Below are positions 1 to 19,150 of a stretch of DNA of 64,000 bases, one piece after another (position 1 is the first letter of the stretch; every line of letters starts with the position of its first letter). The notes under the pieces are model-generated. The model saw only the letters and a program-made list of their open reading frames with translations. It was not told where the DNA came from and did not search any database. The stretch is from positions 7,433,918 to 7,497,917 of the forward strand of contig NC_092181.1 of assembly GCF_043641665.1 (NCBI RefSeq), written 5' to 3'. The stretch is from Enoplosus armatus. Its lineage: Eukaryota > Chordata > Actinopteri > Centrarchiformes > Enoplosidae. The position numbers and the translations under genes are program-made.

Positions 1-7761
<7,761 letters not shown>

Positions 7762-7894
7762 ATGCAGGCAGCCGCGATGGATCCAGCAGAAGAGCCCCCA
7801 TCGATGTTGTGGGGACTGGACCCGGTGTTTTCTGCCTTCGCTAGGCTTTATGTCAGAGACATCCTGCAGATGATAGAGTCCACACAGGTGCCAG
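7762..7894 (+). CDS. stn1: stn1 exon 1
   Basis: Encodes residues 1-44 plus one base, including the conserved LWGLDPVF block and LYVRDILQM. The donor is GTAATA. Confidence 0.95.
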
Positions 7895-10800
7895 GTAATA
7901 ACACCCAAACTAAGCTGTAGAAACACAACTTGTTTCTTTTACTAACTGTATCCTTGGACTTCACAGTAACATTACAGGTCTGAATATGCCCAACAGCTAG
8001 CCAACTGAACAAGTTGATAAAAGTATGACTCAACTAAACTATGTATAAACTGACGCCAGTTACTATGAATTCGATGTTAGCAAGTTAGCTAGCTAATTAC
8101 TTTGTAAGTTCACAGCCAACTTGATCAGACGGGTTTTTTTTTGTTTTTATACGAACACATAACTAATACATCCTGTTTTTGTTTTCATTTTATGTGACAT
8201 TTGAAATCAATATCGTCACTGAGTGACTCGTTACGACTATGAACGATTTATGCGTCCATATTGACTCATAATTGACTCCTGTGTTATTATCCACCCACAT
8301 GTCTCACAGGCATTTACTTCTACAACTCACATCCAATCTACAAGGTCGATGTACTCGGGACAGTGGTTTACAAGAGAGAAAGAAACGACTTCTTCTGTTA
8401 TGGAGGTAATCTTGTTGTGTCCCTGTGTGAAACAAAACATTTTAGTTTGTTGATATTTCAGTAAACACTAGCAAGGACAGTACATTATGTGTGCATGTAT
8501 GTATTGATGTAAAAATTGCATTGCGAATGAGTGTGAATGCTGTCTTTGTGAGTCATTTTGGTTTTTTGTTTACATTTCACAAACTGACACACACACACAC
8601 ACACACACACACTTTTCCTGTTGTGTAAAGGCCTAAAAATAATATGTCTTTATCTGGTTTTGAGGCTCTTCCCTTCTGTTCACAGTGGATGATGGTACTG
8701 GCGTTATAAACTGTCTATGCTGGAAAAATGACCTGTTGAAAGAGGAGGGGGATCCTACTAAATGTGAGTTTGCGTGTGCAGGAATCTCCTTGTTTGCGTG
8801 GTTGTCAGGTATGCTCTGTATTAGTCACCAGAACAAGCAGATGTACATTGAGTGTGCCAAATCACTACACACTGACTTCCAAAAGAAAACTGATTTGTGT
8901 ACTGATACCAACTAATATAAGTTCTGTCTTTATGCTGACCATCTTGGCTTGCTGCTTAAGCGATATGTTGAAATAGCCTTATAACATCCCGCTGGCTCGA
9001 TTTGTCATATCAATAACAGACAAACAGTATCACCATATGTAATTTTATTACTGTATATGTTTCTTCTTATGTCTTAAAGTTTCAAGGTACATGTATTTGT
9101 CACTCTAAAACACAGGGCTGCACAATGACATTTAAAGTTGAAAATAGCTTTGTTTCCATCCCGTTGTTTACATTGGCTGCCTTACCTGGTTTTTGCTTGG
9201 ATATTGTTACATTTCTTTGCATGTTACGATCATTGGAACTGTGTGCTCTATTGGCCCTTGGACTCTGGAATGTCCTGTCATAGTCTGGTACAATGAGCCG
9301 GAAGTCAGCAGTTAGATTTCATTCATCTTGGGATTTAGCATACTTGAGCTTGAAGAAAGATGTTGGAGTGAGTCACAATGCGGGGAGGGGATGTTCAGAA
9401 ATGCTTTGCATATAATCTGAAACAGGTTTCAGCCACCACAATGCAGACATTGTGTCTTAGGAGGAGAAGGAAACAGGGGTAAACATGCACCGTCAGTTGC
9501 CATTTGGATCTTTAAGACTTGTAAAATCTTTTTCTTTTTTTTTACATGATCAGATTAGCACTATTTAAAAATCATTTATTTTGCTAGTGGGAACATTTTT
9601 TCTGAGGGCGTACCAGAACACAGAGATTCCTTGTATTAAACATTGTGGGATTATTCCCACTGACATTGGCTATTTTCTTACCCTACATATACATTTATTT
9701 ATTTTTGCCAGTCAGCGTAACAAGCTGAAAACACAACATCTGACAAGTCCAACATTCACTCTCCTCCAACAAAGTGGTGGTAATTTTCTATTAGTTCATC
9801 ACTACAAGCAACTCATTTCACATTACACATAGTCATTTGTTCCACTGTTTATGTGAAAATATTGATCAGTGCACCTTTAAAGTCGAGCATCTTTATGGAT
9901 TCTTTTAACTATTTCCGAAGGTGCTCCACAAATCACAGTGTAATATCCAATGTTGATTTGTCATCTCCAGCAGGGGGAAAACACAGTGATGGGGCTCATG
10001 AAGGCTTCAACCCTGTCGCTGAGCTGAAGAAGCTGAGACAGGCCCAGCAGAGCCGCTGCTGCCTGGAGATTGGAGAGCTGCTCCGGGTCAGAGGACCGGT
10101 GAAGACGTCGAGGCAGCAGAGAGAAATCATGGCCTCCACCTACTGTGAGTGCAGACGGCTGTCCTCTGCAGGCCACGGTGGCACTTTGATGTCGGAATTC
10201 ACCATCCACTTTTACTAATTTACCAACCAGCTACATGTCTTACATATTAGATTAAGGCAACAAATGTGCAAAGAATATCAACATTTAAGTGATGGTTCAT
10301 TAGCAACATGCATCAGCTCACACAATCCCCTACCTGCACACGCTCAAAGTGCCTAGCAAGGACACTGCAGTCTCGTTTTGTGACATGTGTCTCGCTTTCT
10401 CACACACACATACACAACCACACACAGCGCCTTTTTTTTTTTTTTTTTTTTCCCACTTGAGAGTACACGCCATCTATATCCTCTGCCCATTCATCATGTT
10501 TGTGTCTGTGTGTGCTCTCAGATAAAGTGAACGACCCAGTGATGGCGGTCCAGATAGCGCGGATGATGGAGGTCCCTCAGCTCTACAGACAGTGCTATGA
10601 CAAACCATTCCAGCTGAAGCCCAATGCAACGGGGTACAAACATCCATCCCCTCAACGCACCGTCACTATAGATAACAACACTATAGCCAGGTTTCCATCC
10701 AGATTCAGCACAAATTTTAACTGAATTTCCAGAAAAATCTACAAAAGAAAATGCGAATGATTCCGTTTCCATCCCCCACTGTTATGCTAATGTTAGGAGT

Positions 10801-12814
10801 TGAGCACATCGAGATAAACAGTTGGTGGCACTAATTCTCAGGTCGGGTGCCATTAAATCATTGCAGAAGTTTAATGAGTTTATGTAATTAAAAGGGTGCA
10901 AGTTGAACCTCCAAACAGCGGAAAACAATGTAGAAAACGTGACATTTAGTTTTAGTCATTTTAAGTCGCATGTTATATGTGTGTCATGATTTATTCGCTA
11001 AGTCTGTTTCCATTGCACTTCCATTTGCTTTTAGTGAACTTTTCCACCTCAGCCAAGCATAAACACTATTTAATTTTTTTTTGTAAATTTCTGGTGTTTC
11101 CACTCAGGTGTTTTATTTTATGCACAAATTCGAAATTTTTTGTGTTTGTTTATACTACAAGATGTAGTAAAACATGCACAGTTAATAGGAGCTGAAAAAT
11201 ATCATAAAAATGCAGTAAAGCACACAGTTTTTATTTTAACATGGAACAACAATGAAAGCGGACTCTCATTTTCACATACTGTCACTGTCGAGCCTGACTC
11301 GGCGATAATTACATAATTACAGCATTTCTGAACATATCAGTACAAATTGTATTGAGTCCCGATCTTTGTCTGTTTTCCAGCGACCCAGGCATCAGTTCAC
11401 TCAGCAAGGCTACGAACATCATCAAGGATTTCTTTAAGCAGAAGTCGGTGACCAGGTTCAGACCCTATGATGTTCAGGACCTCTTGCAGCCTCTGATCTC
11501 CAGCCAGCCTCAAACAGCATCTGCAGACCAGGTATGCCAGAATAATGACACGGGCAGCATTTCCTTTTGAAGATATGCGGCGGTGGAGATGAAGTGAAAA
11601 ATGAAACGACAGACTTTATTTGAAGTGCCGCTCTTTAGGTGAGAATGACGAATGGAATGAAGAAAGCCACAGCCAGGATGTGATTTCTGGCATAGAAGCT
11701 AATTTGCATTGTTTAGATGTGTGTTGAACTGTTACAGCTGCTGACAATGCAACTTGCACATTTTAGTTTCCCTTATTCCCACAAAACTCATCACGCTGAG
11801 ATATTTCCACGCCACAGTGCAATAGAATGACAGAGAATGATTAAGAAACGGAAATAAAAGGCAACAAAATCAGTAATAGCTGCCGAACGTAGTTTTTCTC
11901 TGCTTCTGATTAATGCTGTATCCCGTGCCCACATGCTTATCCACATATTCACCGGGTGAGTTGTCGTATTATTATGCTTCTCTGTTGCGGTCAAGGAGCC
12001 CGTGGCGGGTCCGTCTGCGTGCCAGCGGCTCCGCCAGCTTCTGAAGGAGGCCTTGCAAATTTTACAGGACGAGGGTATTGTGTACCGCAAGGTCAAATCC
12101 CAAGATGAAGTCTACCATGTAAGAAACAGCAGAGAAATCTTGAATGAATTCGTCCCACGTCAGCAGGTTATTGATATCGTTTTCTGTTTGATGCCCTCAC
12201 CAGGTGACTGCACATGACACGGACCTACTCATCGCTGTCAAAGACATTATCCGGGAGGACTCAAAGAGAGAGAAGTGTGAGTAGACTTAATATTTGCTCT
12301 TATTTAAGCATCAAACGTAATTTTGATCTACTGTAGTTTTTGTTTGACTTATCCCCTCTGTGTTGAGTGTAGCAGTAATTATCCTTCAGTTGGAGTAATT
12401 AAAAAAGTAATTCTTTTTTTTTTTTTTTTTTTTTTTACCTGCTTGTCAAATTAGCACAACAATCTCACCTACTGTATGTTACTTGCTAATCCCCTCTACA
12501 ATTAGGGGCTTCATTTTCACTTTTTGTTCGACAGCTTGTAAAATGGAAAAATAAATAACAAAAATAAAATAATTGAAAAATGAAACTTTAGAAAACCCTC
12601 TTTTCAAGTGGTTTGTGCTGTGCTGTTGACAGTCGCTTCCTCCCCTGCGCCTGTAGATGCAGAGAAGGGCTGCCACATCCTGCACATTCTGTCCGCAGTC
12701 AGGCAGCGCTACAGCCTCAACGTGAGCAAAACAGCACTGGAGCTGGTCCTCAAATCACTGGAGTGCAACAGTGACATCGTCAGCACCAGCGACAGCCATT
12801 ACACTGTGTTCTAA
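7762..12814 (+). CDS. stn1: CST complex subunit STN1 (OBFC1), complete, 9 exons
   Basis: STN1 pairs with CTC1 and TEN1 in the nuclear CST complex, which binds single-stranded DNA, stimulates DNA polymerase alpha-primase and completes telomere C-strand fill-in (family knowledge). Exons are 7762-7894, 8310-8405, 8686-8763, 9971-10144, 10522-10633, 11381-11531, 11996-12118, 12204-12276 and 12657-12814. They sum to 1098 bp, or 365 residues plus TAA, against 368 in human. The phases agree at every junction. Recognisable blocks are [13 protein letters not shown] MLWGLDPVF at the N-terminus, the OB-fold strands VDVLGTVV and [22 protein letters not shown], the linker [10 protein letters not shown], and the C-terminal winged-helix end [10 protein letters not shown] to [13 protein letters not shown]. 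The start is placed at 7762 (MQ, as in human); Met6 is a weaker alternative. slk lies upstream on the other strand and sh3pxd2a downstream on the same strand. Confidence 0.97.
8310..8405 (+). CDS. stn1: stn1 exon 2
   Basis: A 96-bp exon, phase 1 at both ends. It encodes the first OB-fold strands ([19 protein letters not shown]). The acceptor is GTCTCACAG and the donor GTAATC. Confidence 0.95.
8587..8612. repeat. (AC)n microsatellite in stn1 intron 2
   Basis: Thirteen perfect AC units. Confidence 0.95.
8686..8763 (+). CDS. stn1: stn1 exon 3
   Basis: A 78-bp exon encoding [19 protein letters not shown], the core OB strand. The acceptor is TTCACAG and the donor GTGAGT. Reading through the donor gives unrelated sequence. 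Confidence 0.95.
8764..9970 (+). other. stn1 intron 3
   Basis: A 1.2 kb intron. A stretch at 9858-9885 (AAAATATTGATCAGTGCACC) is nearly repeated at about 48705-48735, suggesting the end of a dispersed repeat. Nothing else was identified. Confidence 0.7.
9971..10144 (+). CDS. stn1: stn1 exon 4
   Basis: A 174-bp exon encoding [22 protein letters not shown] and REIMASTY. The acceptor is CAGCAG (NAGNAG), so the exon may start at 9971 or 9974. Both starts stay in frame, giving Ser-Gly-Gly-Lys or Trp-Gly-Lys at the junction. Confidence 0.93.
10145..10521 (+). other. stn1 intron 4
   Basis: A 377-bp intron with CA-rich sequence and a T-tract of about 20 nt at 10431-10452 before the acceptor. Confidence 0.8.
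10522..10633 (+). CDS. stn1: stn1 exon 5
   Basis: A 112-bp exon encoding [18 protein letters not shown] and [10 protein letters not shown], matching the conserved OB-to-winged-helix linker. The donor is GTACAA and the exon ends in phase 2. Confidence 0.94.
10682..11170. mobile_element. Probable MITE-like repeat in stn1 intron 5
   Basis: GTTTCCAY occurs four times within about 420 bp (near 10691, 10767, 11005 and 11098), with AT-rich sequence around it. I recognise this as typical of a dispersed fish repeat that begins GGTTTCCATCCA. Its ends are not sharply defined. Confidence 0.45.
11381..11531 (+). CDS. stn1: stn1 exon 6
   Basis: A 151-bp exon starting [18 protein letters not shown], with the [11 protein letters not shown] block in the first winged-helix region. 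The acceptor is TTTTCCAG and the donor GTATGC. Confidence 0.93.
11532..11995 (+). other. stn1 intron 6
   Basis: A 464-bp intron in which no repeat or motif was recognised. It ends in the AAGGAG tandem acceptor of exon 7. Confidence 0.75.
11996..12118 (+). CDS. stn1: stn1 exon 7
   Basis: A 123-bp exon encoding [21 protein letters not shown], matching the human IFKNAIQLLQEKGLVF region. The acceptor is the uncommon AAG within AAGGAG, a tandem acceptor; using the second AG would drop one Glu. The donor is GTAAGA. Confidence 0.92.
12204..12276 (+). CDS. stn1: stn1 exon 8
   Basis: A 73-bp exon encoding [19 protein letters not shown]. The acceptor is CTCACCAG and the donor GTGAGT. The preceding intron is only 85 bp. 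Confidence 0.93.
12277..12656 (+). other. stn1 intron 8
   Basis: A 380-bp intron with a poly(T) tract at about 12413-12436 followed by AT-rich sequence. Confidence 0.8.
12657..12814 (+). CDS. stn1: stn1 exon 9 and stop codon
   Basis: Encodes the C-terminus, with [19 protein letters not shown] and ending SHYTVF followed by TAA at 12812-12814. It closely matches the human EKGCHFLHIL to HYYTAF end. Confidence 0.96.
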
Positions 12815-13299
12815 GTTGATCTCAGTGGGGGTCGGGAACCGAGTATTACTGCATATACTGTGTGTAGTGTGGCTTATTGCTCCAAAATGTGAGCGTCCAG
12901 TACGTAAATCATGCCATTTGTATTCCTTTGTTCATCATGACTTCTGTCGAGCGTGGTACTTGCCAACATTAGTTTGGTAAATGTGAGAGCCATGCTTAAG
13001 AAAATGGACATCAGGGGAGCTGATGCACTCCTCTGTTGTAAATATTTGTGATAGTTAAATAGTATTTTAATTGTATATTTTTGAAAAAAAAACAATGAAT
13101 ATCAGACCAGGCAGCAAAAGATAAGATGGGACAAAACTGAGCTCCTGGGTCCCCATTATGCCCCTTTTCTCTCACTCTTTTTCCACTGTGTACAGCTTTT
13201 CTTTGCACTGCCAAGAAGCAGCGGTCTACATGACATACACATGTAACCACATGAGGTACAATCACAGTGAAATGTAATGCCAGTTACTTCGATTTGTAC

Positions 13300-13305
13300 A
13301 TTAAA
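13300..13305 (+). promoter_or_regulatory. Candidate poly(A) signal for stn1
   Basis: ATTAAA lies 486 bp after the stop codon, just before the LINE remnant at 13330. This is a weak single-motif call; no cDNA evidence is available here. Confidence 0.3.
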
Positions 13306-13329
13306 AAATGTTTTAAAAGAATAAGAATA

Positions 13330-13550
13330 GTAAGAAGTGTTTATGATTGGGGGAGCAGTGTGACTCATTTAGGACCCTAGTGGCCTGAGGGTAGAAGCTC
13401 TTCCTGAGCCTCTCAGCGCTGGCTTGGTGTATCCGGTACCTTCTTCCCGACCGTAGCAGTGGAGAACAGGCTGTTACCCGGGTAGTTGGGATCCTTAATG
13501 ATTCTTGCAGCGTGGTATCATGCATCCCCGGCAGAGGCTGAGATCCTGAC
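13330..13550 (-). mobile_element. LINE ORF2 C-terminal remnant
   Basis: On the minus strand, 13525-13313 reads as LLRSGRRYRIHQASAERL then RKSFYPQATRVLN. This GRRYR...RL..SF.PQA...LN pattern is a recurrent 3'-end coding signature of fish LINEs. Only this tail is visible and its clade is not assigned. Confidence 0.55.
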
Positions 13551-14119
13551 TTGACCTCATCATGGTTGTTTTCTCAGACAACTCAGAGAAAGCTCCCTGC
13601 AGAGCTACAGAATACAAATATACAGCTGTTTGTACAGGTTGAGTAGCACTCCCTGTGAGAGTAAACTAAACTTCATGGTTCTATCAATAGCCACAAATGA
13701 ATTACCTCACAATGAACCAGGGGCCTTTGAGGCTCCTGAGGATCTGTAGCCCTGGGGCAGTTGCCCAGCTTTGCATATTCCCATATGCATATTCAGCTAC
13801 ATTACCACAAAGCAACTGACACACAGTAAGCCTGGAGCTTTCAGGGCCCCTGGAGTCCTGGGGCTGTTGCCCAGTTGGAATTCCAAGCCTTGGGCTCATG
13901 GTTATAGTAAAGTCATTAGAATAAAAGGAGGTTTTCACAAAAGAGTCAAAAGATGATGCTGATCTGGTCTAATGCAAACCTTAATGCATCTTAAGCCGCT
14001 CCATTTTATGAACTAAGTTAAAAAAAAAAAAAAGAAAAGAAAAGAGAAAAAGGCAAGCCAAGAAGTGGGCTTCTTCGCCGTCTTGCAATATGTTGCATGT
14101 GTGTGCACAGGGGGGCAGT

Positions 14120-15174
14120 GTTTGGTCGTTAATTGGCTCTCTCGTGTCGAGCAGGCTGCCGCTGATTGGTCGCCTGTGAAACATCTGTATCCATAGTTCC
14201 AGTTGCTCGTGTCTCCGGCCAGAAAGCTGCCCACGGCTCAGGGGCCGGAGACCGTTAACAAACTGATCACAGCGCCGTTACCACGCTGCCCTCCGCCGCA
14301 CAGAGCGGCACTAAAGACACATTACGATCAATACCACACAGCCGGTGTCGAATCCAGGCCTGACACGTCGCGCCAGGCGTCTTCGCTCGTGTTATTTCAC
14401 GTTCTCCTAAGCGGGGAGGAAAAGTTCCGACGAACGGGCGAGTGAAGCGATGAGACCGCGCTGCCCGCCGGCTGCTTACGAACGCAGCTTCATAATTGTG
14501 TCACGCAGCAGCACGCTTCTTGTCGAGGAGGGCAGAGCCATATGTGTGTGTGTTTTTTTTCTTGAGCGCTTCATTCCAAGTGGCCCCGAGGACGTGCGTG
14601 AAGCCCATCCCACTCCGTCCCCTAAATTCACTGCGCCTGCTGTAAACGCAGGAGCCGTTCGGGCGCTGGATTTGCCGGCTCCCTTGCGTTCCGCCAGCCC
14701 CCGTGCCCCTCCAGGTACGCGGATGCCCCCTTTTGACGGCATCGCGGCAGACACAAAGGAACCCGCTTCACTTTTCTTCTTCTTCTGTTTTTAAGGTGAC
14801 AGACTGCGTCCGTCCGCCGCTGGCCAGTCTTCGTGCGGCCGCCGCCGGCGACGAACTGATACTCGGCTGTGTGTGTGTGTGTGTGTGTCTCGCCGAGAGC
14901 GGCCAGCGCGGGCTCAGATGGACTATTGATAAGTTTCTAATCAGATTGACGGCCGTTGCGTCGACGGAGGGGGAGGAGAAGGGGGGTGGGGGGGGGAGAG
15001 AGTCCGAGCTGCCAAATTGGCCGCGAGCGAGCCGATCTCTTAATGGACAGCTGAATCGGTTAAATGACACCGAGATGAGTGCTGTGATTCCTCTCCCGTG
15101 ATACAAGGTAGCTTATCTGGAGCCGCAGCAGCTGCCTGCCTGACGCTTTTATGCATAGCCTTTGCAGGGTCAAG
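14120..15174 (+). promoter_or_regulatory. CpG-rich promoter/5' UTR block of sh3pxd2a
   Basis: About 1 kb that is much richer in G+C and CpG than its surroundings. It contains an inverted CCAAT box (GATTGG, about 14163-14168), a short (TG)n at 14871-14888 and a G-rich tract at about 14978-14996. It ends at the first sh3pxd2a coding exon. No TATA box was seen, which suits a CpG-island promoter. Confidence 0.7.
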
Positions 15175-15246
15175 ATGCAGTTTCGGACTGTGCTGGACGT
15201 GAAAGTCGTGGACGTGGAGAAGAGGCGCAATCCGTCGAAACACTAC
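15175..15246 (+). CDS. sh3pxd2a: sh3pxd2a coding exon 1
   Basis: Encodes [18 protein letters not shown] then NPSKHY (24 residues), ending phase 0 at donor GTGAGT. The Met at 15175 gives exactly the human residue numbering. An in-frame ATG at 15151 would add eight residues (MHSLCRVK). Confidence 0.92.
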
Positions 15247-15322
15247 GTGAGTTGCCCGCCTTTGCCTCATCTTCAACCCGCTGTCACCTTAGTCCCACCT
15301 TGTCCCATTCAGATGTGTCAGC

Positions 15323-15358
<36 letters not shown>

Positions 15359-18300
15359 TCTCTCTCTCTCTGTCTCCCTCTCCCTGGCCTGTTCACAGTC
15401 ACAGCATGGCACCTAAACGCAACACTTAAGTCCACTAAATGTAGCCTAGCCGCCGCGCGAAGACCGCGGCTAAGCTAAGCCGCGCGGTGGGCGCTCGTTC
15501 AGCCGAGGCACCTGGTTATAAATAATGAACCAGCCCCAAACCATCGGCAGCTAACTCCCCGCGGTGTTTCGGCAGCCACGGTTCACCCTCGCGAGTCAGC
15601 TGTCATAACTGTGCGCTGTCAAATGAGCAGCCATCGGCACTGTAACCTGATTATCTCCCAACACTGACATGCTATCGGTTCTCTTCATCAGTGGCGTTTG
15701 GGAGTCGGAAGTTTTGGTGTGGCCTTAGTCTCTCGCCAAAACGACCGAGTTCAGGCAATGCCAGCTCACCTGCGATTTTTCGCCGAGTTGTGAGGTGGAA
15801 GCACAAACTTCCACGGCCAGGCGGACTTCCAAACCACCACGTTTTATTGTGGAACGTTTCATTTAATATCCTCTGAAAGTTCACAGACGACAAATCATAA
15901 GCCGAACGTGTTGTGTCAGAGCGCTCCCTGCACACACTGCTTCAAAACATGTCTTGAGATGGACAGACAGTAATATATGCTGATTTTATTTATCATTCTT
16001 TTTGTAATCTCACTACAAGGTCCATATAATTGCTGTTCTGGACCTTTTGATCATGCCACATGATCTTCATCTGCAGATGAGGAGAGAGAGAGAGGAGGTT
16101 GTCAGCACTCTCAGGACTCCTCGCTTGCGTTGGCTTCAGAACTGAGATTGAAAGTTCTGTCCCTGACCTTGGAAACAGCAGTTGACAAAATAATCTAAAC
16201 CACAAGGTCTGTTTAGTGGCCATTCTGGAGCTTTGAAAGGTGTCAAACTTCATCTGACAGCCTCTCAAATGTACCTTTTCTTTGCTTTTCATCTTGTGTC
16301 GTCAGTCGTTTTGTCAGAATGTAGGTCACTTTATTCCCCACTGAACAAACCTCACAACGGGCTTCAGTGGTTTATTTTTACCTTCCCCATCCTTGCCTTC
16401 TGTGGCCGTCTTCATCAATGCCACACTTGTTTTATGTGAGAGCCTGTGTAGGGGCTGTGCACTTCATGGCCCCAGTTCAGATCCTGCTTTGAGCTCATAA
16501 ACAAGTCGTAATAAATGAGCAATTACAGTCCTGCTGATCCTTGGGCCCAGTGCTATGTGGACACAATTAGAGCACCTTTGAAAGGAGGCCATGTGTGCCC
16601 CTTTATCAGACATACTGTACCCGTTTTACAAGACATGGGAATATGAAATGAATATTAGACATGTAATAGATTTCCTCACCCAGATCAAAACTGCACCTGT
16701 GAACCTGACGTCATAGATAATACCATCCTAAATACTGTGCTGTGCTATGAGTGTATATATTTATAACATGGGGTGGCCGCGGTGAAACTGATAAGCTAAA
16801 TTCTGACACTGTTGGAGCATCACAGTACAGAGCCTCGGGGCAAAAATTTGCTGTGGGGCCCCGGTTGACAACCCCAACACCTTTCCTCCCATTCTATGGG
16901 TATTGTGTATGTACTCTGTTGCCTTCAAGTGCCCATCAAGTACAGTGTACACAGCAGACTCCACATGAAAGCTTAATTATAGTTTGCCTGGAGCTCTTAA
17001 AACAAACCAGTACATACTGGAGTACTACCTGTCTCCAGGTTTGCTGTGTGCCAATTAGTTTGTGTCTATTTGGTTAATCACAAACGTAATTGCACCCCAT
17101 GTAAGCATGATATAAACTGAAATGATAATAGTCTTAAAACTAGACATTGACATGGCTTCAAGATAAGGTAATGATGCAAAACGTGCCTCTAGGCACTTCA
17201 GTTCATGCTGTGCCGCGGTGGAGCATATTCCCAAACTAATTTGTGTATTCAAATTACAACAGACTAAACATATAGTTTTGTACAAGAGCCCCGGATTGGC
17301 TTTGGCCCTCTGGTAGATGTTCACCTCGCCTGGTTGGTGATTCAACCTCGTAGATGACCTAGAATAAAGCCTATTCAGATGCATGCTTTCGTTGCAAAAG
17401 TGCGCAAAGGGTTGGCTAGTCAAGCTTTATTAATTCAGGAGGTCTCATGATCAAGATGAAGAACCACTTTCTACCGAAGAAATAGTCCCTGTGAGAACTG
17501 CTAAAAGCGCGTTCAGTGGATTATCCAGAGGAGGCAGGACATTGTTTCAGGAGTGCTGACACCTGTCTTTGCATAATGATTAAAGGAATAATTTGACATT
17601 TTGGGAAATACAATTCTCTTTCATGTGGAGATAAGAAGATTGATACCGCTCTCGTGTGGAAAGTATGAAGGCGTTTAGCTTACTTAACATTAAAAATGGA
17701 AGCAGGGGCGAACGGCGAGCCTGGTTTGGTCCAGTGCACCTGCAAAGCTCAGTATTTAACATGGTCTGTCTCGTTTGTTTCATTTGTACACAATCAGCAA
17801 AGTAAAAAAACGTCAAATTATGGTTTTACACCTTTGCCATTCGGACAGAGCCAGGCTAGCTGTTTCCCCCTTTGCCTCCAGTTTTTTGATGGGAGCTAGC
17901 ATCAAAATGAAGCTGATCGCCTCCTGCCTGTAGCTCCGCACGCAACACAGACGCACAAATGGTGTCGATGTCCTCATCTCACTCTCAGCAAAATGTTAAA
18001 CTATTCCTTAAAAACACACACACACATACACACAGATGTAATGAATAGATAAATAAATAATTGTGCTTAGCAGGCTAATGTGACAAATTACACTCACAGG
18101 CAGAGCTCTCCAGTGCTCAGAGGCAGTGAATCAATGATCCACTATTATGATATCTACAGTAATATGTTTTTAATGCAACTTGGTGCACAGTGATTGCTTC
18201 CGCAGAGTCGTTTAGTAGTGAAACGCGAGCTTCCCAAATCAGCCCAGCTCTATAGGTAGCCTTGGTGAGTAGTAGCCGGCCTACTATATGTACAGTAGAG

Positions 18301-19087
18301 TGTGTAACAGGAGCTTCTCAGCGCTGAGCTTAGCTGCACTGTGTTTTGGGCTCCTCTGTCTCAGTGGGCCAGTCTGTGGCCTAGTTTCTCTAGCTCCCCT
18401 GTCTCATGAGACAAGGCTATTCACTGTGAGAAGAAGAAGAAGGAGAAAAAAAAAAGAGGGAAGAGGAAGGGAGAGAGAGGGAGGGAGAGAGGAGGAGAGA
18501 AAAGACACAATCTGTGGCACCCATTGAATCTCATTTGTAATGTTTGTGAAACCAGCTGGAAATGCTTATCTTGCGAGCGGAGGGGGTGGAGGTGGGGGAT
18601 GAGACTCAGGGCTCTCTCAAAGGGGAAGTGCTTGTCAGACCGTGGGGAAAGCTGGGCCGCTGTGTTGCAAACACGCGTCACACACACACACACACACACT
18701 CGGAACAGTTTGCGCGTTTGCAGGAGGAGGTGATAAAAGAGAGAGCAAGGTTGGGCACGGCCATGTTTACTTAAAGCTTCTGTTGCCCCCTACAAGTCCC
18801 AGTCCCATAACATTTCATTTTCTAGAGACTCCTGCGCCGTGCAAAGGCCCAGACTGGGAGACGGTGTTGTTATTTGGCACCATAAAACATCTCTTCAGAG
18901 AGCTGTTCCCCACTCAAATATTTATTGGCCTATCAAACACAGAGTGATATCTCGGTAAAAAGGGCCCCTGTTTTCAGATGCTCACCCCCTAACCGGGAGG
19001 TGCATGGGGTTTATGAGGCTGGCTTTTTTGGTTTTTTTTCGGCCATTGTTTGGGAGAGTTTGACGCCTAGCTGGAAGTGCCCAAGGG

Positions 19088-19150
<63 letters not shown>

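Larger units (their letters stand above)
12815..14120. other. stn1 3' flank / intergenic
   Basis: Holds the presumed stn1 3' UTR and the LINE remnant. At 13720-13900 there are two similar halves: GGGGCCTTTGAGGCTCCTGAGG with CCCTGGGGCAGTTGCCCAG, and GGGCCCCTGGAGTCC with TGGGGCTGTTGCCCAG. A purine/A tract lies at 14020-14052. Confidence 0.6.
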
